Positions 25,951-34,761 of a stretch of DNA of 48,791 bases are shown in pieces; position 1 is the stretch's first letter; each line of letters starts with the position of its first letter. The stretch is taken from positions 1 through 48,791 of the forward strand of contig JWZX01003146.1 in NCBI GenBank assembly GCA_001275005.1, in the 5' to 3' direction. The notes beneath the pieces were generated by a model. It was not told the DNA's origin and did not search any database. It saw nothing but the letters and a program-made list of their open reading frames with translations. Position numbers and translations under genes: made by a program. The DNA is from Chrysochromulina tobinii. Its lineage: Eukaryota; Haptophyta; Prymnesiales; Chrysochromulinaceae.

Positions 25951-26379
25951 ATAGCAGGGGCGGAGACCCCGCGCTAGGAGAAGGTAGTCGACTTTAGTCG
26001 TGGGCGTAGCGCGGTGTTTTATAGCCGGCGGGGTTTCAGGCGGGGTGCCCGGGGCACGCTTAGACGTTTCCACGTCGGCGGTAGAGCTAAGAGCGTTTAC
26101 GTGAATACGCAATTCCCATGGCACGTTCCGCAATTGCGCAATACCGCGGCGGACGTAGTTACGTCTACGCACTACGGCGCACCGCTGGGAGGCGGAGCGT
26201 CCGAGATCACGAATATCGAAATAACATATCATGACATTTTGAAAAATCGGCCTAAGGTAGCCTCGTGACACTTCTCCTCCTGAGCCACATGTGCCGAGTG
26301 GCAGCGCGTCGGCGCACACGTCACGTCTCCATCCGGCTCCACCCCGGATGGAGGTGCGCACGCCGTGCGGCCTCACCCG
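25951..26379. other. Convergent intergenic region with a hairpin at 26312-26359
   Basis: 429 bp between two convergent genes. CTCCATCCGG (26327-26336) pairs with CCGGATGGAG (26344-26353) across a 7-nt loop. GCGCAC (26312-26317) can pair with GTGCGC (26354-26359) to extend the stem. The hairpin lies 20 bp beyond the stop of the IQ protein gene, so it could mark a 3' end; this is inference. No gene is seen. Confidence 0.5.
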
Positions 26380-27414
26380 CTAGAGTTCACGCTCGCCATC
26401 GAAAGCATGATCGATGCCGACGCTCTTGCGGCTCTGCTTTCCGCGCGCGAGCGCTTGCAGCCGCGTCGCGCTCGCGTGCTCATCGTCTGACGCGTCGGGA
26501 GCAGAGAGCGCCGCGGAGCCATCCTCTTGCAGCACCTTGACGTCGAGCTCATCAAGCTCATCAAGCTCAATTACGATGCGGTACGGCGCGGGCGCGGGGA
26601 CGGCCGCCGCAGCCGCCCGCGCCGCCGGCGCCCGCGCCGCCTCGTCGGGCGGTGGCGGCTTATCCGCACAAGCGTCGCCCGACTCGAGTATGTCGTCGGC
26701 TTCAACTGTTGGCAGCTCAACATCTGGCACTGACGGTGCGGGCGGCTTCACGGCTGGCGGCGCTGGCGGCGCTGGCGGCGCTGGCGGCGCTGACGGCGCT
26801 GGCGGCGCTGGCGGCACTGGCGGCGCTGGCGGCGGCTTCGCTGCGGCCGCAGCAGCCTCCGCAAGGCGAACAAGCGTCTGCTCGAGCTGCAACTGCGTGG
26901 TAGCGAGCGCCGCCTCGGCCTCGGCCTGCGCTGCATCGGCCTCGGCGAGCTTGACGGCCTGCTCATTGAAGGCAGCAACCTGCTCGTCGAGCAGCGTCTG
27001 CAACGCGTCGCTCCTCTCCACCTCCGCGTCGAGCTGCGACTGCATCTCGGCAAGCATGGTCGAGGCGGCCGTGGCGACAGAGTCCTCGCTCAGGCCAGCC
27101 GATGCTGCAAACGCCAGAGTCGACGCTCGCTGCTCAGCCGCTGCAGCGCGTGCTTCCGCGGCGGCCAGTGCCTCCTTGAGCTCGATGACCGTCTCTGGCG
27201 GCGGCCGCTCCTCACCGCCGCTGCGGGCCGAGGAGAGCTTCGCCGGCTTTTTACTGGAGACGGGTGAATCCTTACGAGGCGTCGTCCGGGCAACCGGCGA
27301 CGAGGAGCCTTTGCTAGCCTTCTCGACAGCCTTCTCGGCCGCCAACTTCGGCTTTACTGCTGCTGCTGGTGTCGCTGTTGTTGTTACGGTGGCTAGCTTG
27401 GCCTTGGGCGCCAT
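26380..27414 (-). CDS. Coiled-coil protein with Pro/Ala linker and C-terminal IQ motif
   Basis: 344 aa from ATG 27414 (MAPKAK). The first ~70 residues are Lys/Ala/Ser/Pro-rich with SPVARTTPRKDSPVSSKK, a basic phosphorylatable stretch. Residues ~75-190 form an Ala/Glu/Leu coiled coil. A PPAPPAPPAPP linker follows, encoded by GGC/GCT repeats at about 26757-26835. The C-terminus has an acidic IELDELDELD run and an IQ-like motif, ASATRLQALARGKQSRK, expected to bind calmodulin or a related EF-hand protein. Basic N-terminus plus coiled coil plus IQ suggests a cytoskeletal or flagellar/centrosomal role, but that is inference. Only 68 bp separate its ATG from that of the divergent protease gene. Confidence 0.75.
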   Translation of the reverse strand: MAPKAKLATVTTTATPAAAVKPKLAAEKAVEKASKGSSSPVARTTPRKDSPVSSKKPAKLSSARSGGEERPPPETVIELKEALAAAEARAAAAEQRASTLAFAASAGLSEDSVATAASTMLAEMQSQLDAEVERSDALQTLLDEQVAAFNEQAVKLAEADAAQAEAEAALATTQLQLEQTLVRLAEAAAAAAKPPPAPPVPPAPPAPSAPPAPPAPPAPPAVKPPAPSVPDVELPTVEADDILESGDACADKPPPPDEAARAPAARAAAAAVPAPAPYRIVIELDELDELDVKVLQEDGSAALSAPDASDDEHASATRLQALARGKQSRKSVGIDHAFDGEREL

Positions 27415-27482
27415 TCTTGACCAGTTTGCTCGGAGTTTGGCGTGCTCCCTGAACTGTCGTTACTTTTCCTTTGAACAGCACC
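27415..27482. promoter_or_regulatory. 68-bp interval between divergent ATGs
   Basis: Only 68 bp lie between the ATGs of the IQ protein (-) and the cysteine protease (+). It contains an A/T-richer stretch (GTTACTTTTCCTTTGAACAG). Both promoters must overlap here or extend into the coding regions, unless the protease start is further downstream. Confidence 0.4.
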
Positions 27483-30089
27483 ATGAAAACTGCCCTCGGG
27501 TGTTTGTGGACTCATGGGCGTTTCTTGGTAGGTATTACATGCCGAACTGACCCTGAGCGGACCACGCTTGAGCGCAGGTCAGGGAGGCGGCGCAGTGCCC
27601 GAGTCCCAAGCACAGTGTTTCGCAGGCCCGTGGGATACGGGGTGAGGGCCGCCCCGCTTTGCCTCTCCGCCGCGTGCCTCATGTGGTCGCTCGCCGCAGC
27701 CGCTTCCGTCGAGCCTCGGCACAACGATGTCTTTGACACGTGGATGCGCACGCACGCAAAGGTCTACCCCTCAATGGAGGCGCGAATGGCAGCGCTCGAG
27801 GTCTTCGAGGCCAACGATAGGATGATCGAGGAGCACAACGCACGCAATGTATCCTTCACGCTGGGGCACAATGCCTACTCGGACCTGACGCATGCCGAGT
27901 TCCGACGGCGCATGCTCCCAGCACTTGGTGTGTCGTCTGAGAGCTTTGGTGGGCTCCGGGTCAAGGTCGAACCTGCCATGGGTCACGCCATGGATTTGGG
28001 CAACGTCAGCGACGTCGACTGGGCTGAAGCGGGCTTCGTGGAGCGCGTCAAAGACCAGGGACGCTGCGGGGCCTGCTGGGCGTTCGCGGTCGTGGGCGCC
28101 ATTGAGTCCGCCTTCGCCATCGGTGGCAACCCACTCACGTCACTGTCCGAGCAGGAGTTTGTCTCCTGCGACAAGGAGGAGCAAGCGTGCGCTGGTGGCA
28201 GCATCGAGCGGGCGACTGCATGGAGCGTGTTGCACCCGCTGTGCGATGAGGCAGACTGGCCATACACTTCCGGCCACACCGTCATGCCGGGCGAGTGCCC
28301 GGGGTCGCTTCCTTGCTCACCCAAGGTTTCCGTCGCCGCCTACAAAGGTACCTGGGGCGATGAGAAGGCCTTCGAAGCGGCAGTCGCGCGCCAACCCGTG
28401 GCGGCGGCGATCGCGGCGGGCAGTAAGGCGTTCCAATTCTACAAGAAGGGGATCTACGACGACGCCTCCTGTGGCACCGCCGTTGATCACGCCATCCTTC
28501 TCGTCGGTTTCGGTACCGACGTCGCGAGCCCGACCCCCGACTATTGGCGGCTCAAGAACTCGTGGGGCACGTCGTGGGGCGAGAAGGGCTTCATGCAGCT
28601 CGCACGCGGCAAGAACCAGTGCGGGATCGCGTCGGAGGCCGCGTGGCCGGTAGGGGTCCACAACGCGCCCCCGATGCCCCCGGAGTCGCCCCCGAGCCCC
28701 CCCTCGCCGCCCGCGCCCCCGAGCCTGCCGCCGCCGCCGGCACCGCCCTCGCTGAACGCATCTGAGGCGGCAAGTGTGGCCGCCGCCGCGGCGAGTCTGT
28801 TCTCGCTCGTGCTCGCGCTGCTCGGCCTGTGCTGCAGCTGCTGCGGTAGCCGCAAGGGCCGCTCGATCCTCGTCTACATCGCGCTCGGTTCGGCGCCCGC
28901 TTGCGTGGCTCTGCTGCTCTCGCGCTGGAGCCGCATGAGCCACCAGCTGCTCGGCACGGCGCCGTCAACCACCGCATGGGCGGACGGTTGGGCATGCGCC
29001 GACCCGACTGCCGACGACAACTACACGACGCTCTTCACCCCGTGCGCGGTCCTCGCCTTTGCCAACGTGCTCGCCACCTCGGCCCCGCTCTGGGTCTGCT
29101 CGCTCGCGCTGCATCTGCTCTCTCGAAGCACGTGCCCGACCGGCACTCGCCCATGGGAGGCGACGCGCCACATGGTGTGCGACCTGCTCCCGCTCCTCAC
29201 ATGCGTGCTACTCGTCCTCGATCGCGGATGCGACATCGGTGTCAACCTACTCGGACCCCTCTGCAGCAACCGCACGCTGCTCGGCGGCCCGCGACTGGCC
29301 TCGTGGATGCCCCTCGCGGCGGGGTTCGTCAACAGCGCGGCCATGGCTGAGCACGGCGACTGGGTGCCCAGCGCGCTGCTCGGCGCGCCCGTCGCGCTCG
29401 CGCTCGGCACGGCGCTGCTAGCCTCGCTGGCGAGCCTGTGCGCACGCACGCGGCTCGCCGAGCAGCACCTCCTCTACGAGGAGCCCGCAGCGCTCGAGCC
29501 GTGGGCAAGCTCGCTCTTCTTCCTGGCGCTGTCGAGCGCCGTGCTGGGCGTGCCGCTCGCTTTCCACGTCGACGAGCGCCGTTGGAGAGCCGCCCAGCAC
29601 GGCGCCTCCACCGCGAACGGCAGCACGCCCGACACGGCGCCTCACGAGCGGCTCGAGGTGGGCGCGAGCGCGCTGTACCCGGCGCTTGGGTTCGTGGCCA
29701 TCGCCGTCTGGAGGTGCTGCCCGAGCCGACCTGAGCGCCGTGGTGGGCGGCGCCACGCCCTGCGGTACGGTGATCACGCTCACCACGGCGCGCTACCGGT
29801 AACGCGCGCGCTTGCGACCATCAACAGCGAAGAGTTACACCAGCATAACCATGCGCAGACGCAGACACGGCGGCACGGCAACAGCATCAGCATCCTCGAC
29901 CCCCTGGGCGCCCCCTTGGGCGCCGCTCCCGAGGCGATGCTGTACGATCACCTGTACGACCCCCTCGGAGCCTCCTGCCCAACCGACGGCCAAGGGCCCC
30001 TCAAGGCGTTGGTCTCGTCGGCGCCCACCACTACGACGCCCACCCGAGGTCACAGCGGCGGCGCAGCCGGCGCGGCCGCGAGCCTGTAA
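27483..30089 (+). CDS. Papain-family (C1A) cysteine protease with multi-spanning C-terminal domain
   Basis: 868 aa from ATG 27483 (context CACCATG); the open frame starts at 27471 with TTG. A hydrophobic segment (APLCLSAACLMWSLAAAA) ahead of the propeptide looks like a signal peptide but is ~55 residues from the ATG, so the first exon may be modelled wrongly. The I29 inhibitor propeptide follows (FDTWMRTHAKVYPS, LGHNAYSDLTHAEF). The mature domain has QGRCGACWAF (catalytic Cys at nt 28074), VDHAILLVGFG (His at 28488) and KNSWGTSWGEKG (Asn at 28557). Spacing is normal for cathepsin L-like enzymes. After a PPSPPSPPAPPSLPPPP linker come about six hydrophobic segments (nt ~28770-29720) and a His/Gln-rich tail. 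C1A enzymes are normally soluble lysosomal, vacuolar or secreted; a polytopic membrane tail is unusual. The protease part is secure; the C-terminal fusion rests on an uninterrupted frame. Confidence 0.85.
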   Translation: MKTALGCLWTHGRFLVGITCRTDPERTTLERRSGRRRSARVPSTVFRRPVGYGVRAAPLCLSAACLMWSLAAAASVEPRHNDVFDTWMRTHAKVYPSMEARMAALEVFEANDRMIEEHNARNVSFTLGHNAYSDLTHAEFRRRMLPALGVSSESFGGLRVKVEPAMGHAMDLGNVSDVDWAEAGFVERVKDQGRCGACWAFAVVGAIESAFAIGGNPLTSLSEQEFVSCDKEEQACAGGSIERATAWSVLHPLCDEADWPYTSGHTVMPGECPGSLPCSPKVSVAAYKGTWGDEKAFEAAVARQPVAAAIAAGSKAFQFYKKGIYDDASCGTAVDHAILLVGFGTDVASPTPDYWRLKNSWGTSWGEKGFMQLARGKNQCGIASEAAWPVGVHNAPPMPPESPPSPPSPPAPPSLPPPPAPPSLNASEAASVAAAAASLFSLVLALLGLCCSCCGSRKGRSILVYIALGSAPACVALLLSRWSRMSHQLLGTAPSTTAWADGWACADPTADDNYTTLFTPCAVLAFANVLATSAPLWVCSLALHLLSRSTCPTGTRPWEATRHMVCDLLPLLTCVLLVLDRGCDIGVNLLGPLCSNRTLLGGPRLASWMPLAAGFVNSAAMAEHGDWVPSALLGAPVALALGTALLASLASLCARTRLAEQHLLYEEPAALEPWASSLFFLALSSAVLGVPLAFHVDERRWRAAQHGASTANGSTPDTAPHERLEVGASALYPALGFVAIAVWRCCPSRPERRGGRRHALRYGDHAHHGALPVTRALATINSEELHQHNHAQTQTRRHGNSISILDPLGAPLGAAPEAMLYDHLYDPLGASCPTDGQGPLKALVSSAPTTTTPTRGHSGGAAGAAASL

Positions 30090-30467
30090 GAGCCTTGGAT
30101 GCCGCAGGATCTCGACTAGATCTCGACTAGATCTCGACTAGATCTCGACCACCCTGCGAGCGGCGCCGCGCCGCCGCCCCAGTACTCGGCCACGCCGGGC
30201 CTGTACCCGCGGGTGACCGAGTCCAGCGACTATTAGCACGCATGCGGATTTCCCGCGGCATCATGAGCATCAGCATGGAGATCGGAAGAGACCGCGGGAC
30301 CGTGCGCAGCACTGGCGCAGCAACCAGCATAGGAGCGGTAGGACAATTCTGAGAGTGATGGATCTCCCTGCGTATTTAGAGCGACAGACGTAAGGTTGCC
30401 AGTATTTCGTGTGTGTCCTTGACCGCGCTGTGTTGGGCACATTCTGCGGCCGACCATGTGAGCGCCT
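30090..30467. other. Intergenic region downstream of the protease gene
   Basis: 378 bp between two + genes. It begins with an 11-bp tandem repeat (30108-30150) just after the protease stop. A 13-nt AGATCGGAAGAGA stretch is at 30279-30291. No gene is seen; the second half presumably holds the promoter of the SET gene at 30468. Confidence 0.5.
30108..30150 (+). repeat. 11-bp tandem repeat, about four copies
   Basis: The unit GATCTCGACTA occurs at 30108, 30119 and 30130, with a last copy at 30141 ending in CC. It lies 18 bp past the stop codon of the protease, in the expected 3' UTR. Each unit carries a CTAG-containing junction with the next. A microsatellite-like expansion is the simplest reading. 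Confidence 0.9.
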
Positions 30468-31253
30468 ATGAGTTGGAGCTTCCTCGAGGCTGCGGGATCC
30501 CGCGGGCGCGATCTCAACGGCTCCGACTGCCTGTATGGCGAGTGCCACCTCGAGCACGCGCTTGTGGCGGTGCGGTTGGTAGCTGGTGCCGGCCGAGGCG
30601 TGTTCGCTCTGAGCCTCATTGAGCCCGGCACTGAACTTTGGTCTGAATCGCCACTCACATATGCGGAATCGCGTGAAGCGCTGGTGCAAAAGGTTGATGC
30701 CATGGTGTGCCACTTTGAGAGCCTCTGTCGAAAGCGTCGCGCTTCTAGCAAGGGTGAGGGCATCGTGGCGTGCAATTTCTTCGAACAAGGCGTGCTTGGC
30801 GCAAACCTGTTCAAGCAAACAAGTTTGCTCAACCATGCGTGCTGCCCGACTGCCTCATTGCATTTCGAACACAAGTCTTTTTCAGGCGAGTGCCGAGTAC
30901 GCGCCATCGTGGCGCAGCGCTTGGACTGCGGTAAAGAAGTCTGCATCAGCTACAGCGCCACCGCGCTCTTCATGCCGACGGTCGAGCGGCGAAAGTGGCT
31001 TCACGACCGCTGGGGATTCTGGTGCCGGTGTCCACGGTGCGAAGGCACGCTCCCAGAGACTGACCTGAGGCGGTGGGCGCTGCTTGAGGAGGCAGCCGCG
31101 GCGGCCGATGCCCTCGGCAAGCCACGACCCAAGACCGTTGACCCCGCGGTGGTTGCGCTACAGCGGCGAGCCGCCGAGGTAATCGGTGTTTGGCTGCCGG
31201 ACCTCGCCGAGGGTGCGCGATTCACAGAGTCGGCCGAGTACCTTGCGAGTTGA
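30468..31253 (+). CDS. SMYD-like SET-domain protein
   Basis: 261 aa from ATG 30468. The split SET domain is evident: GAGRGVFALSLIEPGTELWSESPLTY, then CNFFEQ, then QTSLLNHACCPTASLHF (nt ~30820-30860) and CGKEVCISYSA, with post-SET cysteines FWCRCPRC. As in the gene at 7761-9443, no MYND finger is visible, and this protein is much shorter, with no membrane anchor. The family transfers methyl groups from SAM to protein lysines. The usual NHSC is NHAC here; whether the enzyme is active cannot be told. The C-terminus ends ~80 residues after the post-SET cysteines, and a further exon downstream cannot be excluded. Confidence 0.8.
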   Translation: MSWSFLEAAGSRGRDLNGSDCLYGECHLEHALVAVRLVAGAGRGVFALSLIEPGTELWSESPLTYAESREALVQKVDAMVCHFESLCRKRRASSKGEGIVACNFFEQGVLGANLFKQTSLLNHACCPTASLHFEHKSFSGECRVRAIVAQRLDCGKEVCISYSATALFMPTVERRKWLHDRWGFWCRCPRCEGTLPETDLRRWALLEEAAAAADALGKPRPKTVDPAVVALQRRAAEVIGVWLPDLAEGARFTESAEYLAS

Positions 31254-31416
31254 TGATGGGCGGAGTTTGGGTAGTACCTGGAGATAGCAAGTGCTATCTC
31301 CCGACGAGTGGCACGATCAAATGTAGTTGTGTGTGTTTTCTCTCGTCTTTCCGTCTCACACACAAGACACATGATCGTGGTTCACTGCACGCCGATCGGA
31401 TGAAAGCTCGCCGTGC

Positions 31417-34161
31417 ATGCATTTCTTGCATCGTATTTTGGGATTAGCCACAGTTTCATATTCTGGAAACGCGTGGAATGGCCACACGCACATACGTCTC
31501 GGCCTCGAGAATAAGGAGGAGATGCTTGCAGATCTGCAGGAGGCTCACTCGACCCTTCAGCGCGCGGTGAAGATGCTGCACCGCTCTGCGCCCACCCCGG
31601 TCACCACCGTTGCACAGTTGCACAGTTTTCCGCCAGCGCACCGCCAGGTCAACAACACCTTCTCCGCGTTGCGCAACAAAGACAAGGACGTTGCCGCCGC
31701 CGTCGCCGGCTCCACCCAGACGATGACCCGCGCGGCGTCCGCGCCGCCTGGGCCTTTGGGCATCGCTCGGCGATTCGCTGTTCTCGGCGGCAGGCCTGCG
31801 AGCCCGGCAAAGTCCGAGTTTGTCTTGGTGCCGACCAGCGCTCCCAACAAGGCGGCAAGGCACATGGGCGTGGTTGCACGTCAGGCGCTCGGGTTGGCAT
31901 CCTCGTCGCACGCCCAGCCACTCTTGCAGCCGCAGCTGCACGAGATGCTTCTCGAGCTCGAGCGCAAGGATCGCGAGAACGCTCGGCTCAAGGACACGCT
32001 CGGCGCCCTTGCCAAGGAGCGCGATGCGGCCATCGAGTCGGGATGCAAGGCAGCGAGAGCGATCGCGCGGAACGACGAGGACCTCGCTCGGATTCGTCAC
32101 ATGCTCGAGAAAGCCGAGGAGGATCAGAAGCGGGAGCGCGCGGCGGCCGAGAGCTTGGCGTCACGCCTTGAGGTGACGTTGCGCGAGCTGGGGGAGATGC
32201 GTTCGAAGGTCTTCCAGCTCGAGGGCGAGGTCGTAAATCTGAAAGCCGCCAACGAGGCTGCTTCCGAGAGCCGTATTCATGCGGAGGCTGCTTTGGCAGA
32301 GAGTGCGTCGAGGGAGCAAAGGTGCATCAATGAGACGCGCCTAGCGAGGCAGACGGCGGAAGCACACGCCGATCTGTACAAGAAGGAGCTCGCGGCGGCC
32401 GCCAAGGTCCTCGCGGCCGACGCGGAGCTCAAGGCGAGCCGCTCTGCCGATGCGGCGGCGGCCGAGCAGAGGCGCCGAGCGCGGCGCGAGGCGAGGATGC
32501 TCGGGGAGGCTCGGGATACGCGCGAGCTGCTCGCGGCGAGGCAGGAGGAGCTCTCACGGATGAGTGAGAGCGATCTCATCGAGCTCACCGCACCGTATGT
32601 GGAAGCGGCCGCCGTGTGGGCAGCTCTCGAGCCCCGACCGCTGGGTTCGGATCCGTCGGGCATCGGGTGGCAGACAGCACCCCCGATCGCGCTGCTGTCA
32701 GCCAACTGGCTGCGCACTCAACGGGATGGTGGCCTGCCTGAGCGACAGAGGCTGCCTCCCGAGGCGTTCATTACGGTGGAAGTGCTGCGCTCGATGGTCG
32801 GCACGTCGCCAAAGGGCACCGCGCCCAAAGGGGGGAGCTCCTTCCTCTACCGCCCCCTGCCGATCATCTGCATCCTGCACGGCCGTATGGCGCTGGCCAT
32901 GGGCGGCGCGACGCACCCGGACCCTTCTGGCCATCATCTCCGCCTCATCGCGCGCACGCTCAACGAGCGCTGGTCCGAGTTCACCCGAGGGCGCGCAGGC
33001 ACCTCCCTCACGGGCATCACCGACCTGGGGATCTTGTACGAGTGGGGCTCGCTCTTCATGGCCCCTCTCGAGGCGAGCTCCGGAAAGCCCCTGCGCCGCC
33101 GCTCAGCCCTTGAGGCGCTTGCCTTTGGGGCAGGGCTCGAGGCACTTGACACGCTCTTTGCTTCGCGCCTCACTACCGTGTGGATCCTGCCGGACGAGAC
33201 CCCCGGGGGCGGACTTGGGGGGAGGGCAGAGGACGACGAGCTGCAGCCGCTGTTTGCGGAGGCTTGGCCGTGTTACCTGCACCAGATAGCGACCCTCATC
33301 AAGCCCTGCACTCTCCAACTTGAGGGACCGACGTGGCCGCAGATTCTCACCCTCAGCACCAGTGGCGCCACCTCCCAGTTCGGGGCGGAGGCCGTCACAG
33401 CGTCGTTTCTTCCGCGGTGTGCGCCGCCTGCCGAGCCGCTCGCCTTTCGCCGCGGCCACCGGCTAGCGGCGCACGTGGGCGCATGGAGCGCGTCATCATG
33501 TCCGTATGCACTCGAACGCATCGAAGCACAGTTCAGCTCCGTCACCCTCGCGGCGCTCGGTGGCATTGAGGAGCTCGTCTTCCGACGGTGCGGATGGGCC
33601 GATGAGAGCGCGGCGCGCTTGGCGAGCGTGCTGCCCGCATGCGGCCGGCTACGGCGTCTTGTGCTCTCGGCGAACGCCATCGGCGATCGGGGCGCAGTGG
33701 CGCTCGCGACGGCGCTCGCCACCCCGACGCTAGCCAGCCTCGAGGTCCTCGCACTTGACCACAACGCCATCGGCGACGCCGGCGGCGCTGCTCTCTTCCG
33801 CGCCGCGACGCTCGGCGAGCGCTGTGGCGAGCACATCGGGCAGCCCCATGAGGTGCAAGCAGCGACTCCGAAGGATGTCAACACGATGCCCACGGGGGCG
33901 CCCAGCACGGCGCAGGAGCCCTCATCGCGCCTGCCCACGCCATGTAGGGCGCACGGCCTGCCGCGCCTACAGACCCTCGCCCTGAGCCACAACGAGCTGA
34001 GTGACGCCTCGGTGCTCGGGCTCCTCGGAGCGCTCATAGCGGGGAGTGCCCTGCTGGGGATCGTCAAGGTGGAGCTCGAGGGCAATCCGATCACACAGGC
34101 CACGCTCAAGGAGATGGCCAAGGCGCTCAAGAAGGCGAAGAAGAAACGCGGTGGTAAGTAG
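31417..34161 (+). CDS. Large coiled-coil protein with C-terminal leucine-rich repeats
   Basis: 914 aa from ATG 31417; ATG 31522 (MLADLQEAHSTLQ) is an alternative. After a Ser/Ala/Pro-rich region, residues ~165-400 are a long coiled coil rich in Glu, Arg, Ala and Lys (LHEMLLELERKDRENARLK onward). The central ~300 residues are globular-looking but unrecognised. Residues ~700-890 carry RNase-inhibitor-type LRRs: LRRLVLSANAIGDRGAVALA, LEVLALDHNAIGDAGGAALF, LQTLALSHNELSDASVLGLL and VKVELEGNPITQATL. The C-terminus is strongly basic (KALKKAKKKRGGK). LRRs of this type bind proteins; with the coiled coil this suggests a structural or scaffold role, possibly flagellar, which is inference. It converges on the J-domain gene. 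Confidence 0.75.
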   Translation: MHFLHRILGLATVSYSGNAWNGHTHIRLGLENKEEMLADLQEAHSTLQRAVKMLHRSAPTPVTTVAQLHSFPPAHRQVNNTFSALRNKDKDVAAAVAGSTQTMTRAASAPPGPLGIARRFAVLGGRPASPAKSEFVLVPTSAPNKAARHMGVVARQALGLASSSHAQPLLQPQLHEMLLELERKDRENARLKDTLGALAKERDAAIESGCKAARAIARNDEDLARIRHMLEKAEEDQKRERAAAESLASRLEVTLRELGEMRSKVFQLEGEVVNLKAANEAASESRIHAEAALAESASREQRCINETRLARQTAEAHADLYKKELAAAAKVLAADAELKASRSADAAAAEQRRRARREARMLGEARDTRELLAARQEELSRMSESDLIELTAPYVEAAAVWAALEPRPLGSDPSGIGWQTAPPIALLSANWLRTQRDGGLPERQRLPPEAFITVEVLRSMVGTSPKGTAPKGGSSFLYRPLPIICILHGRMALAMGGATHPDPSGHHLRLIARTLNERWSEFTRGRAGTSLTGITDLGILYEWGSLFMAPLEASSGKPLRRRSALEALAFGAGLEALDTLFASRLTTVWILPDETPGGGLGGRAEDDELQPLFAEAWPCYLHQIATLIKPCTLQLEGPTWPQILTLSTSGATSQFGAEAVTASFLPRCAPPAEPLAFRRGHRLAAHVGAWSASSCPYALERIEAQFSSVTLAALGGIEELVFRRCGWADESAARLASVLPACGRLRRLVLSANAIGDRGAVALATALATPTLASLEVLALDHNAIGDAGGAALFRAATLGERCGEHIGQPHEVQAATPKDVNTMPTGAPSTAQEPSSRLPTPCRAHGLPRLQTLALSHNELSDASVLGLLGALIAGSALLGIVKVELEGNPITQATLKEMAKALKKAKKKRGGK

Positions 34162-34761
34162 TTCACACACGAATGCAAACCTCTCGCACGCTACAGAAAC
34201 GCGACGAGATCAGCTGTGAGCTGTACAGTGAATCAGCTCCTGTCGCAAAGTAGATCCAACATGCAAAGATCCGAAAGTGGTCAGCGTCGACGTGCCCCCC
34301 TCCGCCCCTGGGCGCGAGTCTGACGTGACACGTGTGTTTGCAGCGCGGCCGACCCGATCACGGGCCGGACCCGGCGTGACGGCTGACGAAGCTGAAAGGG
34401 CTTCATTAGGTTTTCTAAACGACACTTCACATGAGCTGGAGAACAGCGCCTTCACCATGGCCTTCACTCTCCAGTACACGTACCAGTCGGTGAGCCGCGA
34501 GCCGCGCGTCGCATCGCAATACCACCCAATCACCACACGCTACTACTGCCGCTTCCTTATCGACTCGCGCGTCGCTCTCGACGTCGCTCGCGTCCGCCAG
34601 AACCAACAGAGAGTCCGCGCTGCCTCGTCGCTCGCGTCGTCCCCTCCCGGCTCGCGTCGCCGCTCGCCGGCATCGTCGACCAAGCAGTATTGTCATCGAC
34701 TGCGCCGTGCGCCTCATGCCCATCGCCGCCGCTGCCTTCGGACCGCCTCGTGCCCGGCTGC
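34162..34761. other. Convergent intergenic region, no gene seen
   Basis: 600 bp between the LRR gene and the J-domain gene. A plus-strand open frame begins at 34277 with GTG and runs into the antisense of the J-domain gene, with shadow-like Ser/Arg composition. I find no domain, RNA gene or repeat. Confidence 0.5.

Noticed and set aside
27528-27625. Possible intron (GTAGGT ... CGCAG) in the 5' part of the cysteine protease gene
   Set aside because: Neither nearby donor (27528 or 27532) keeps the required reading phase with the acceptor at 27625, so I could not support it.
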